Below are positions 7,659 to 14,816 of a stretch of DNA of 16,847 bases, piece after piece. The stretch spans positions 1 through 16,847 of the forward strand of contig CAUJII010000054.1 in NCBI GenBank assembly GCA_963205035.1. Reading direction: 5' to 3'. Numbering within the stretch: the first letter of the stretch is position 1; each line of letters starts with the position of its first letter. Origin of the DNA: Spirochaetota bacterium (lineage in GTDB: Bacteria; Spirochaetota; Leptospiria; Turneriellales; Turneriellaceae). The notes under the pieces were generated by a model that worked only from the letters and a program-made list of their open reading frames with translations, did not search any database and was not told where the DNA came from. Made by a program: the position numbers and the translations under genes.

Positions 7659-8483
7659 ATGAAAAAATTTCTCGCAATATTTCTCATGGTGGGTGTCACA
7701 GCCGCAACTGTTGCTCAACAGCAACCTGCAGGCGACCAACCAAGAGATTCACAAGTTATTGTGGTTCCAGGAGACCAAGGCCCGCAAACCACTGCAACTG
7801 TCAGAACAATCACTACAAAAAAAGCCTATACGCAAACCACGACCGTTCCTGAAACAACTACTACAGTCATTGCTCCAGACCGTGTTCTCGTGCGCGAAGG
7901 CTTGCTTTCGTGGTTGAGCATCGGTCTGCGTACTTCAGCGGACTACCATGTCACACCTAAAGACGGCTCTTTTAGCTGCCTTTGGTTCTTCGGCGAATGG
8001 TACAACACGGCATGGGGCCTCCAAGCAGGTGTTGGTTATCTCTGGATGCCTGTCACATCACACAAGGACACATTCGGGAATACATTCACCGGTGTAGGTA
8101 GTCGCGGGTACGTCGCAGTTGATTTTATCGGTAAATACTACTGGTGGTTTGCTCGCTCCTGGTGGATTGGCGCAGGTATGAACTATGCAGCTCTCTTGGG
8201 TGGACAACTCAAGTACTACGATCCAACCGCTGCAGGTAGTGCAAACCCGATAACCGCTGCAACTGTTGGCCAACCAGCTTACTGGGCAGACGTTGCTCCC
8301 GGTGGTGGTCTGTTTTACGCACAAATCGGAACAGGTCTTCGTATCGCGATGGGAAACACTTTCAACGTCGTGAACTTCGAGCCAGAATTGCGTGTATTGA
8401 TTCCGTTGACAACTCCGTATAACAATACATACGGCGTTGTAGTTCGCTTCAATCTCGGCTTCTCTTACGCTTTCAGTCTTTAA
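7659..8483 (+). CDS. Outer-membrane beta-barrel protein, probably abundant
   Basis: The 274-residue precursor has a signal peptide (MKKFLAIFLMVGVTAATVA) and then a Gln/Pro-rich segment. A Thr-rich stretch follows (about residues 44-72, with TTTVPETTTTV). From about residue 80 to the end lie amphipathic strands rich in Trp, Tyr and Gly, such as KYYWWFARSWWIGAGMNY and LRVLIPLTTPYNNTYG, ending FNLGFSYAFSL. This fits an 8-10-strand outer-membrane barrel preceded by a flexible periplasmic or surface segment. It has the best Shine-Dalgarno in the window (AGAGG, six bases before ATG), a leader of about 55 bases if the promoter guess is right, and its own strong terminator, all consistent with high expression. 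I do not recognise a named family. Confidence 0.75.
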   Translation: MKKFLAIFLMVGVTAATVAQQQPAGDQPRDSQVIVVPGDQGPQTTATVRTITTKKAYTQTTTVPETTTTVIAPDRVLVREGLLSWLSIGLRTSADYHVTPKDGSFSCLWFFGEWYNTAWGLQAGVGYLWMPVTSHKDTFGNTFTGVGSRGYVAVDFIGKYYWWFARSWWIGAGMNYAALLGGQLKYYDPTAAGSANPITAATVGQPAYWADVAPGGGLFYAQIGTGLRIAMGNTFNVVNFEPELRVLIPLTTPYNNTYGVVVRFNLGFSYAFSL

Positions 8484-8519
8484 TCTGGTCTTTTCGCTCT
8501 TGCGAATCGACAACCAGGA

Positions 8520-8545
8520 AGAGCCCCCGAAAGGGGGCTTTTTTA
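8520..8545 (+). terminator. Intrinsic terminator after the OMP gene
   Basis: AGCCCCC (8522-8528), a GAAA tetraloop and GGGGGCT (8533-8539) form a GC-rich stem directly followed by a run of six T. A/T pairs flank the stem, so it could also work weakly on the other strand. It isolates the OMP gene from the nuoC-pur operon 35 bases downstream. Confidence 0.93.
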
Positions 8546-8579
8546 TTTCCGCCGTGTCTCTTCAAAGCGAGAAGGATGT

Positions 8580-9260
8580 ATGGCTGACGTAAAGTTTCAA
8601 GATGTGACAGCGCACGCGCTCGTTGCAAAAAAGAACAGCACGATTTACGCAACACAACGCGAGGCGTTGGCACAAAGCGCTTTGGCTTCGAAGATTTTGC
8701 ACGCCGCTTGGCCTGCCGATGTATTGCATGAAAAAAGTCCTCACGCGCCTACGGGTATTTTCAAAGACGGCGTGCAGCTTGCGCATATCGACTACCCAAC
8801 ATTCCTAATAGCCAACGAAAATTTTTTAGAGCTTGTGAAATTTATCCGCGAGAACCCGGCGTTCGCCTGCAACTACTTACTCGATGTGACTGCGGTGGAT
8901 TTCTTGAAGACACCCCGAGAGGCCGACCATGCAGAAAATCAAGGCAAGAGGTTCCGTGCGATTTATCTATTCCGCTCAATGAAGAACGAGAACCGTTCTG
9001 CGGCGGTGCGTATTGGCGTGCCGCTAGCCGAAGGCGAAGAAATTGCAACCCTCACTCACCTTTTGCCTGCGGCGAATTGGCCCGAGAGAGAAGTCTTCGA
9101 TCTCATGGGTATCCGCTTTTCAGGGCACCCTGATTTGCGACGCATCTTGCTCCCCGATAATTATCGAGGCCATCCATTACGCAAAGATTTTCCAGTCAAA
9201 GGTATCGGCGAAGATTACCTCATCGAAGACTTACTCTATAAGAGGCGGAACGTCGATTAG
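8580..9260 (+). CDS. nuoC: NADH-quinone oxidoreductase subunit C (30 kDa)-like protein
   Basis: The 226-residue protein carries the complex I 30-kDa/NuoC signature at about residues 167-205: WPEREVFDLMGIRFSGHPDL followed by RRILLPDNYRGHPLRKDFP. Before it comes the usual alpha/beta domain (YLLDVTAVDF, then AVRIGVPL). NuoC sits in the peripheral arm of the proton-pumping NADH dehydrogenase next to NuoD. A GAGAAGG ribosome-binding site precedes ATG 8580 by four to five bases. The first 60 or so residues are not obviously part of the conserved domain. No other nuo gene is in this window; it heads an operon with purC two bases downstream, which is unusual. Domain call is firm; whether it works in complex I is inferred. 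Confidence 0.88.
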   Translation: MADVKFQDVTAHALVAKKNSTIYATQREALAQSALASKILHAAWPADVLHEKSPHAPTGIFKDGVQLAHIDYPTFLIANENFLELVKFIRENPAFACNYLLDVTAVDFLKTPREADHAENQGKRFRAIYLFRSMKNENRSAAVRIGVPLAEGEEIATLTHLLPAANWPEREVFDLMGIRFSGHPDLRRILLPDNYRGHPLRKDFPVKGIGEDYLIEDLLYKRRNVD

Positions 9261-9262
9261 TC

Positions 9263-10138
9263 GTGGCAATCCCTTCACCGCAATACCGTGGCAAGGTGCG
9301 CGATGTTTACAGCATCGAAGACAAAATGCTCCTTGTCTCGTCCGATAGACTCTCTGCTTTCGATGTGGTCTTTGGCGATTTAATTCCCGGCAAGGGAAAA
9401 GTCCTAAACCGCATTTCAGCGCACTGGTTTTCTCTCCTCCAAAAAATACCACACCATTTTCTTTCTGCCGAGAGCAAAGACTTTCCAGCACCTTTCAATG
9501 CACCCGAATTTGAAGGCAGAGCGTCTTTGGTCAAAAGAACCGAGCGCATCGACTTCGAGTGCGTCGTGCGCGGTTTTCTCATGGGGTCGGGGTATAAAGA
9601 ATACGAGGCAAGCCAAACCTTGGCGGGCGAAAAGCTGTCCTCAGGATTATCAAAAGGGGATAAACTCACCGAACCAGCCTTCACGCCGGCGGTAAAGAAC
9701 GACACCGGCCACGATGAAAATATCTCCTATGCGGCAATGTTGCAGCGCTTGCCTTCCTGGTCACCGCTTCTCAAAGAGAGCAGCTTGGCTCTGTTTTCTC
9801 TCGCCTCGAAAGCACTCGAAACGAAAGGCGTCTACCTTCTCGATACAAAATTCGAGTTCGGACTTCTGGAAGGAGAACTTCTTCTCATCGATGAAATTCT
9901 AACCCCCGACTCGTCGCGCTTTGTCGAAATTGAAGCGTACGAGAAAGCGCTACGCGAAAAAAAAGAAATTCCCACAATGGATAAGCAAATCATTCGCGAT
10001 TATGTCGAGTCGATTGGATGGAATAAGAGAGCACCTGCGCCAAAGCTGCCCGACGAAATAATCCGCAAGACACAGGCGCAATACAAAAAAATAGAAGATA
10101 TTATCTTGAGTATTACCACTTTAGGAGATTCAGCATGA
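9263..10138 (+). CDS. purC: SAICAR synthetase (phosphoribosylaminoimidazole-succinocarboxamide synthase)
   Basis: The 291-residue enzyme joins aspartate to CAIR in an ATP-dependent step of de novo purine synthesis. Its length and motifs fit the longer PurC form. They run YRGKVRDVY (about residues 8-16), VVRGFLMGSGYKEYE (101-115), EPAFTPAVKNDTGHDENIS (137-155), LLDTKFEFGL (192-201) and IDEILTPDSSRF (209-220), ending with DKQIIRDYVESIGWNK. The start is GTG 9263, two bases after the nuoC stop, with no close Shine-Dalgarno, which suggests coupling to nuoC translation. Its TGA overlaps the purS ATG (ATGA). Confidence 0.96.
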   Translation: MAIPSPQYRGKVRDVYSIEDKMLLVSSDRLSAFDVVFGDLIPGKGKVLNRISAHWFSLLQKIPHHFLSAESKDFPAPFNAPEFEGRASLVKRTERIDFECVVRGFLMGSGYKEYEASQTLAGEKLSSGLSKGDKLTEPAFTPAVKNDTGHDENISYAAMLQRLPSWSPLLKESSLALFSLASKALETKGVYLLDTKFEFGLLEGELLLIDEILTPDSSRFVEIEAYEKALREKKEIPTMDKQIIRDYVESIGWNKRAPAPKLPDEIIRKTQAQYKKIEDIILSITTLGDSA

Positions 10139-10401
10139 AACGTTTTAGCGCGGTAGCGATTGTTCGCTTCAAAAAATCTGTTCTTGAACCGCAGGGAAAG
10201 GCGATGCAACTTTCGCTGGCCGAAAAAAACCGCCATGAGTTTTCGCTCATTCGTACCGGTAAATATTTCGAGGTCGAGCTTGAAGCTGCAACCCTCGAAG
10301 AGGCGCAGCAAAAAATGGAGCGTGTCGCTGGAGAATATCTCTTTAACGACGTTATGGAAACCTGCGACATCGAAGTCAAAGAAAGCGAGAGAGCTCGATG
10401 A
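10135..10401 (+). CDS. purS: Phosphoribosylformylglycinamidine synthase, PurS subunit
   Basis: The 88-residue protein has the PurS pattern: an opening strand AVAIVRFKKSVLEPQGKAMQ, then RTGKYFEVELEA, an amphipathic helix, and a closing strand DIEVKESE. PurS dimers bridge small PurL and PurQ in the FGAM synthetase complex of organisms lacking the single large PurL. ATG 10135 overlaps the purC stop, and its TGA overlaps the purQ ATG. PurL is not within the window, so it must be encoded elsewhere. The residues at the helix (AEKNRHEF) diverge from the family I remember, but the ends fit well. Confidence 0.92.
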   Translation: MKRFSAVAIVRFKKSVLEPQGKAMQLSLAEKNRHEFSLIRTGKYFEVELEAATLEEAQQKMERVAGEYLFNDVMETCDIEVKESERAR

Positions 10402-11060
10402 AAGCAGCTGTCCTGACTTTTCCGGGGAGTAACTGCGACCAAGACCTACTCGATTCGCTACGTGGAGTTTTCAATATCCACACAGAACTCTTGTGGCACA
10501 CAGAGCCCTTTACTCCCACGCACGACATCTATTTTATTCCCGGCGGTTTCGCTTATGGTGACTACATCCGCACGGGTGCGCTTGCTGCGCAAAGTAAGTC
10601 GCTCGATAGCTTGCGCGAGGCGTATCAACAGAAGCGACCCATCATCGGTATCTGCAACGGTTTTCAAATTCTGTGCGAGGCAAAAATGCTTCCAGGCGCC
10701 CTCATTAAAAATACCAACCTGCAGCACATCTGCGAATGGACGCCTCTTCAAGGGAGCGGCGATTGGCAGGGTGTATTCCCTGATGGATTTGCTCTGCCAA
10801 TTTCTCACGGTGAGGGCAATTTTATTTGCTCTGAGGGCGAGCTCAAATCAATTCAAGACAACGGCCAAGCACTCTTGCGTTATACAAAAAATCCCAACGG
10901 AGCAACGTATGACATCGCTGCGCTCGCGTCGAAAGACAAGCGCGTGATTGGACTCATGCCACACCCCGAAAGGGCTCTCGAACCGACACGCGACTCTGCC
11001 AAAGCGCAGAAGCGGTACGGGCGTCTTTTCTTTGAAAAAATTTTTAGCATGGTTTCGTAA
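10398..11060 (+). CDS. purQ: Phosphoribosylformylglycinamidine synthase, glutaminase subunit PurQ
   Basis: This 220-residue class I glutamine amidotransferase supplies ammonia to PurL in the fourth step of purine synthesis. It begins AAVLTFPGSNCDQD, the PurQ hallmark. The nucleophile elbow is GICNGFQ with Cys86, and the triad is completed by His189 and Glu191 (MPHPER). PGGFAYGDY (48-56) and ISHGEGNF (135-142) are also conserved. The start overlaps the purS stop by four bases (ATGA), and rsgA begins three bases after its own stop. Confidence 0.96.
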   Translation: MKAAVLTFPGSNCDQDLLDSLRGVFNIHTELLWHTEPFTPTHDIYFIPGGFAYGDYIRTGALAAQSKSLDSLREAYQQKRPIIGICNGFQILCEAKMLPGALIKNTNLQHICEWTPLQGSGDWQGVFPDGFALPISHGEGNFICSEGELKSIQDNGQALLRYTKNPNGATYDIAALASKDKRVIGLMPHPERALEPTRDSAKAQKRYGRLFFEKIFSMVS

Positions 11061-11063
11061 GCT

Positions 11064-12062
11064 ATGGCAACGCTTAGAGCATGGGTTGCGGGTGTTTTCG
11101 GCGCCTACTACCATGTGTTGCCGTTCGAGCAAAACTTCGAGACGCCTTCTTTAAGCAAGAGATACAAAGCGAAACCGCGCGGCAAGCTGCGCATTGAATA
11201 CAGAGAGAAAAACTTGGGCTACAACAAGCTCAAAGAATCGCTTCTCGCAATCGGCGACATCGTCGAAGTTTCACAAGACGCGCAAAACGAAGACGTGATG
11301 GTGATCGAAGCGGTGCACGAGCGCAAGAACGCAATCCATCGGGCGTCTTTCGGCAGGCAGCAATGCCTTGCGGCGAATATCGACGGCGTCGTTCTCCTAA
11401 CGAGCGTGCGTTCCCCGGATTTTAATTTAGGCTTCACCGAACGCGCATTGGCCGAAGCTGTCATCGCAGGCGTAACGATTCTTCTTGTCGTCAACAAAAT
11501 GGATCTCGTCAATGCGTTGGATGAAGAAACGCAAACGGTTCTGGATTACTATTCTAAAATTCAAATCCCTCTATTCAAAGAGAGTCTCTTAAGTGGTGTT
11601 TCTACGTCTCTCAAAGATGCGCTCAACCGAGGTACTTGGCTTCTCTTGGGGCAGTCGGGCACGGGGAAAAGCACGCTCATGAATCGGCTCTTGGGTGAAG
11701 AGAAACAAGCTGTGGGAGAAATTAGCCAAATCGAAAAAGGCAGGCATACGACGACAAATCCGATTCTCTATTATAGCGAAGCGCACGACAATTTGGCGCT
11801 CATCGACGTGCCTGGGCTGCGTGAATTTGGAATGCGTCATCGAGATGCATTAGAAATCCGCGATGGATTTCCCGACTTTACGCAATTTGCATGCCGGTTT
11901 GAAAATTGCCTGCACCTCAACGAACCCAACTGCGGCGTCAAGGAAGCTCTCCTCTCTAACACGCTTCCCGACTTTCGTTACAAACACTATGTTTCGATGC
12001 TCGAGACAATCGATGAAAAATTCAAACCGCGCAAAGGCGACTATTGGCGCGGGATTAAGTAG
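11064..12062 (+). CDS. rsgA: Ribosome small-subunit biogenesis GTPase RsgA
   Basis: The 332-residue protein is a circularly permuted GTPase that acts late in 30S maturation. An OB-fold occupies about residues 40-85. The G motifs then appear in permuted order: NKMD (144-147, G4), GQSGTGKST (196-204, P-loop), the G2 switch GRHTTT (226-231) and DVPGLREFG (248-256, G3). The C-terminal zinc site is C277-x4-C282-x-H284-x5-C290. The P-loop has Thr where many RsgA have Val, and G3 reads DVPG rather than the common DTPG. The N-terminus is somewhat longer than usual. It closes the nuoC-purCSQ-rsgA run, starting three bases after purQ; no strong terminator follows. Confidence 0.95.
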   Translation: MATLRAWVAGVFGAYYHVLPFEQNFETPSLSKRYKAKPRGKLRIEYREKNLGYNKLKESLLAIGDIVEVSQDAQNEDVMVIEAVHERKNAIHRASFGRQQCLAANIDGVVLLTSVRSPDFNLGFTERALAEAVIAGVTILLVVNKMDLVNALDEETQTVLDYYSKIQIPLFKESLLSGVSTSLKDALNRGTWLLLGQSGTGKSTLMNRLLGEEKQAVGEISQIEKGRHTTTNPILYYSEAHDNLALIDVPGLREFGMRHRDALEIRDGFPDFTQFACRFENCLHLNEPNCGVKEALLSNTLPDFRYKHYVSMLETIDEKFKPRKGDYWRGIK

Positions 12063-12074
12063 ACGCCATTATTC

Positions 12075-12102
12075 TTTACCCGCCGAGAGACTTTCCGATA
12101 AA
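12075..12102 (+). promoter_or_regulatory. Weak candidate promoter before the membrane-protein gene
   Basis: TTTACC (12075-12080) and GATAAA (12097-12102) are spaced by 16 bases, with ATG 12108 five bases further on. There is no Shine-Dalgarno before that ATG, so a leaderless mRNA is possible. Both boxes are only partial matches. Confidence 0.3.
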
Positions 12103-12107
12103 TCCAC

Positions 12108-12797
12108 ATGGATGTAAGTCGATTCAGAAATGCGCTCCTTGGCGCAGTTGCTATCTTCCTTATTCTTTCTTTGGTATTGACTCTCGTTCAACCGACGAAG
12201 CCCGTGACTGCGCTCCCGGCAGGTGTGAACACGCCCATCGTTGGGCTTGAAATGGCCTGGAACCCCGCACAGGTTTGGAATGTTCTGGGCGACCCTCAAA
12301 CGAGCGAGGGGCAAGAGATGCGTAGAGCATTCGACTTGGGCACACGCATCGACTTCGCTTACATCGCAAGTTACGCGCTCGCGTATCTCTTTTTAACACT
12401 ATTACTCGTGCGCAGACAGACTGCGTCGCATGGCTGGCTTTACCTGGGCGTTGGTTTTATTGCGGTGACGGCTTTCGCCGACGTTCTGGAAAATCGCGCC
12501 ATCTTTAATATTCTGGGGACCGGCACGCTCTCACTCGTCGATGTACACATGGACGAGCTCATTGTGTTCACACGCGTCAAATGGCTTTTCCTGGGACTCA
12601 GTGGCATCCCTGCGTCGATCTTGATGCGGCGCGAAGGCCGCCGTGGGCCTTCGTTTCTTCTGACGGCCGCTTTTGCTTTCGGTTCCTTAGGCATCTTCAA
12701 ACAATACGCTGTCGAGATGATGACGCTTTTTCTGGCGTTCTTCTGGGCATACCTTTTCATCAAACTCTTGCCGCTCAAGAACCGCTGGTGGACTTGA
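12108..12797 (+). CDS. Integral membrane protein of unknown function, about six helices
   Basis: I do not recognise this 229-residue protein. Hydrophobic segments lie at about residues 8-27, 82-101, 109-125, 155-173, 182-197 and 203-221. A soluble loop of about 50 residues separates the first two. That loop contains WNPAQVWNVLGDP and probably faces the periplasm, given the positively charged N-terminus. Charged residues lie at the membrane edges: D82 and an acidic D125-V-L-E128-N129 at the end of helix 3, followed later by D145-V-H-M-D149-E. Such conserved-looking charges suggest a functional site rather than a simple anchor. It follows rsgA by 45 bases and may be read from the same transcript or from its own start-proximal promoter. 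Lipid or small-molecule handling is conceivable but not shown. Confidence 0.7.
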   Translation: MDVSRFRNALLGAVAIFLILSLVLTLVQPTKPVTALPAGVNTPIVGLEMAWNPAQVWNVLGDPQTSEGQEMRRAFDLGTRIDFAYIASYALAYLFLTLLLVRRQTASHGWLYLGVGFIAVTAFADVLENRAIFNILGTGTLSLVDVHMDELIVFTRVKWLFLGLSGIPASILMRREGRRGPSFLLTAAFAFGSLGIFKQYAVEMMTLFLAFFWAYLFIKLLPLKNRWWT

Positions 12798-12818
12798 GAA
12801 GTTTTAATGCCTTTGAGT

Positions 12819-13034
12819 CTAAATGTACTCTTGCATCACACGTTCGATATATTTTTCGAGCGCCTCTTTTTTCAAATAACCTAAACGGTTCAAGATAACA
12901 CCGATACGCGCAACCTCCCCACCGGCTGAACGCTCTCTCCCCTGTTCGGCAATCGCTTCGTCGAGTTGTGAGCGCGTGATAACATCATCAGCGATAAGCA
13001 TTTCTCCAAATAAACGGCGGCTCTTCTCTTTCAT
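12819..13034 (-). CDS. Stand-alone MshEN-like (GspE N-terminal) small protein
   Basis: The 71-residue protein consists almost entirely of two copies of the 24-residue MshEN half-motif (RLGxxLxxxG, six residues, LxxxLxxQ). Copy one spans residues 8-31: LFGEML, then L24, I28 and Q31. Copy two spans 43-66: RIGVILNRLG, then L59 and I63. In full-length type II secretion or type IV pilus ATPases (GspE, PilB, MshE) this domain lies before the ATPase and in many binds c-di-GMP. No ATPase domain follows here. The linker between copies is 11 residues, longer than the roughly five I recall for MshE, and Gly10 of copy one is Asp17. ATG 13034 is chosen because the motif begins directly after it. It converges on the membrane-protein gene with a 21-base gap. 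Confidence 0.65.
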   Translation of the reverse strand: MKEKSRRLFGEMLIADDVITRSQLDEAIAEQGRERSAGGEVARIGVILNRLGYLKKEALEKYIERVMQEYI

Positions 13035-13154
13035 GGTGCGTTTGTGAACAGCTTGTTCATCTTGTCGAGCGGATTTGTAGAGCGACACGCACAATACAAG
13101 ACGAATTTCCAGGCTAAAAACTTGACCATGCTGTCAACTTCAAAGGCGTGCCTT

Positions 13155-13691
13155 ATGTTCCGATTTTTATTCGTTGCGCTCGTTCTTTGTGCCTCCTCAG
13201 TGACTGCAGTCGCACCCAACCAAATGGGTATGGCATTCAACGACGGTGTGCAAAAAAATAATTTGAAACTGTCTTTGGGCGTCTCTTCAGAAAACCATCC
13301 CGCGTTACGCACATACTTAGCGCAAGGCCAGTTTGAATTCTTTGCGACAGACCGCTTCTCCGTTCGAGGAAATTCCGGCATACCGATTTCGTCGACTGTT
13401 TCCGGAATGAAATACTATCCTCTGCTCTTAGGCGGAGCATTCCATTTATTCCCGCGTTTTTGGTTCGACGTATACATCGGCGCAGACGCGGGTTTTGTTC
13501 ACATTGCAACTCCCACACTTGCAGCATCGTGGTCGACGCGTATTACTCCCATAGTCGGCGCAACGCTCTATTACTGGGGAATATTTTTTCTCGAAGCGGA
13601 AGCGGGTTATAGTGTGCTCAAATATGCAGAGCAAGCGGCGTTAGACTTGAGCGCTCCCACATACCGTGTGCGTATTGGGTTCTATCTGTAA
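13155..13691 (+). CDS. Small outer-membrane beta-barrel protein
   Basis: The 178-residue precursor has a signal peptide (MFRFLFVALVLCASSVTA, cut about Ala18). It continues with alternating-hydrophobic strands (LKLSLGV, GQFEFFATDRFSVRG, GGAFHLFPRFWFDVYIGADAG, GATLYYWGIFFLEAEAGYS, RVRIGFYL), suggesting an eight-strand barrel with a hydrophobic C-terminus. Family not recognised. The frame is open upstream to 13044, but ATG 13155 gives the signal peptide at the very start and has AAAGG eight bases before it. The TAA stop overlaps the ATG of the hydrolase gene (TAATG), so the two are likely co-translated and may act together at the envelope. Confidence 0.72.
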   Translation: MFRFLFVALVLCASSVTAVAPNQMGMAFNDGVQKNNLKLSLGVSSENHPALRTYLAQGQFEFFATDRFSVRGNSGIPISSTVSGMKYYPLLLGGAFHLFPRFWFDVYIGADAGFVHIATPTLAASWSTRITPIVGATLYYWGIFFLEAEAGYSVLKYAEQAALDLSAPTYRVRIGFYL

Positions 13692-14767
13692 TGCGTGGGA
13701 ATTACACAGTGAAACGTTTTTATTTTCTCGCCTCGCTTGCGCTCGCCTCTTTTTTCTCGGGATGTGTTTCGATTCCCGTGCAGGGCATACGCGAAAAAGT
13801 TTTGACGAAAGATAACTGGACGCTTACGATTGAACATTTACCTTCGCTAAATCAGAGCTTCAAAAGACGCTATCCTGTTCTCGTTTGCCATGGCCTGGGT
13901 GCAAACCGCAACTATTTCAAAGCGAACGATGAAAATTCTTTTGTTCGTAATTTGCAACGTGCGGGTTACGATGTTTGGCTCATGGATTTGCGGGGGCGCG
14001 TCGACGCCGAAGACACTGGGTATTGGCTGGGCAGACACACGTACACTTATTCCATCGACGAGTACATCAAGTATGACTTAGACGCTGCGCTCGAATACGT
14101 CTTGAACAAAACCGGCGCTGCGAAAGTTAACTACGTGGGGCATAGCATGGGTGGGATCGTCATGTACTCGCGGTTGGGTTCGATGCAAGAAGACCGTGTC
14201 GCCAATATGGTGGCAATCGCTTCGCCAATGAGTTTTCTCCCTTATACAAAATGGATGTTCAACCTCTACCGTATGCGGAACGCGATGGTCTTGTTTCCGG
14301 TAATACCGATAAGACCGAGCGCACTTGTTGCGAGCTTTGTCCCCGAATCTTTTTTTGCGCCGTTTGCGAATGCGTTCTATAATCCGGAAAACACCGACAC
14401 GCTCGTAAAAAAACAGCTCTTGCGCAAATCGGTGAACAATATCAGCAAGCGAGAGATAAAACAATTTCTGGAAATGACTGAACGCGGTGAACTCTATTCT
14501 GCCGACGGAAAAATTTCTTATACTGATAATCTGAAAAATGTGAAGCTACCCGTCTATCTCGTCGCGGGGCGCCGCGACGAGCTCGCAGACCCTGCCGTCA
14601 TCCGCGATGTTTGGGAAAGACTCGGCTCTAAAGACAAAACGTTTGAAGTCTTCTCACGCGCTCAAGGCCTTGTCGATGACTACGGGCACACAGACTTGGT
14701 CTTTGGGAAAAAAGCGCATACTGAGGTGCACCCCAAGATTATTGAGTGGCTCAACAAGCACAACTAA
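13691..14767 (+). CDS. Alpha/beta hydrolase lipoprotein (lipase/esterase-like)
   Basis: The 358-residue protein has a lipoprotein signal peptide with lipobox FFSGC (Cys25 from ATG 13691). An alternative GTG at 13709 would also keep it (Cys19) and has GGGA upstream. The hydrolase fold shows VLVCHGLGANRNYF (oxyanion region, about 64-76), DVWLMDLRGR (94-103) and the nucleophile elbow GHSMGG with Ser152. The likely acid is Asp296 (AGRRDELADP) and the base His333 (DDYGHTDLVFG). A cap of about 100 residues separates Ser from Asp. The HGLGAN and DLRGR pattern resembles lysosomal-lipase-like and leptospiral lipoprotein hydrolases. It should be anchored in the envelope, acting on a lipid or ester; the substrate is unknown. 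Start overlaps the upstream OMP stop by one base. Confidence 0.85.
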   Translation: MRGNYTVKRFYFLASLALASFFSGCVSIPVQGIREKVLTKDNWTLTIEHLPSLNQSFKRRYPVLVCHGLGANRNYFKANDENSFVRNLQRAGYDVWLMDLRGRVDAEDTGYWLGRHTYTYSIDEYIKYDLDAALEYVLNKTGAAKVNYVGHSMGGIVMYSRLGSMQEDRVANMVAIASPMSFLPYTKWMFNLYRMRNAMVLFPVIPIRPSALVASFVPESFFAPFANAFYNPENTDTLVKKQLLRKSVNNISKREIKQFLEMTERGELYSADGKISYTDNLKNVKLPVYLVAGRRDELADPAVIRDVWERLGSKDKTFEVFSRAQGLVDDYGHTDLVFGKKAHTEVHPKIIEWLNKHN

Positions 14768-14816
14768 TCTTCTGTAATCACGGGCGCAGAATAAATCAGG
14801 CCGCACCCTGTAATAA

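Noticed and set aside
7502..7699. A 65-residue minus-strand frame over the speD/OMP intergenic region
   Set aside because: It overlaps the ribosome-binding site and signal peptide of the 7659 gene and has no start signal.
8058..8513. A 151-residue open frame antisense to the OMP gene
   Set aside because: No ribosome-binding site and no recognisable motif. It is complementary to a well-supported signal-peptide barrel gene and runs into its terminator region.
10462..10947. A 161-residue alternative frame inside purQ
   Set aside because: purQ is unambiguous in the other frame. This one has a Ser/Arg/Lys-rich shadow composition.
12045..12068. Possible terminator after rsgA (TGGCG/CGCCA then ATTATTCTTT)
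   Set aside because: Only a five-base stem with a 14-base loop that includes the rsgA stop codon; too weak to call.
14078..14464. A 128-residue frame antisense to the hydrolase
   Set aside because: Shadow of the catalytic-region coding sequence with His/Arg-rich nonsense composition.
14770..14816. Possible hairpin between the hydrolase and DUF4399 genes (GGGCGC and GCACCC)
   Set aside because: The arms contain a C-A mismatch and no T-run follows.
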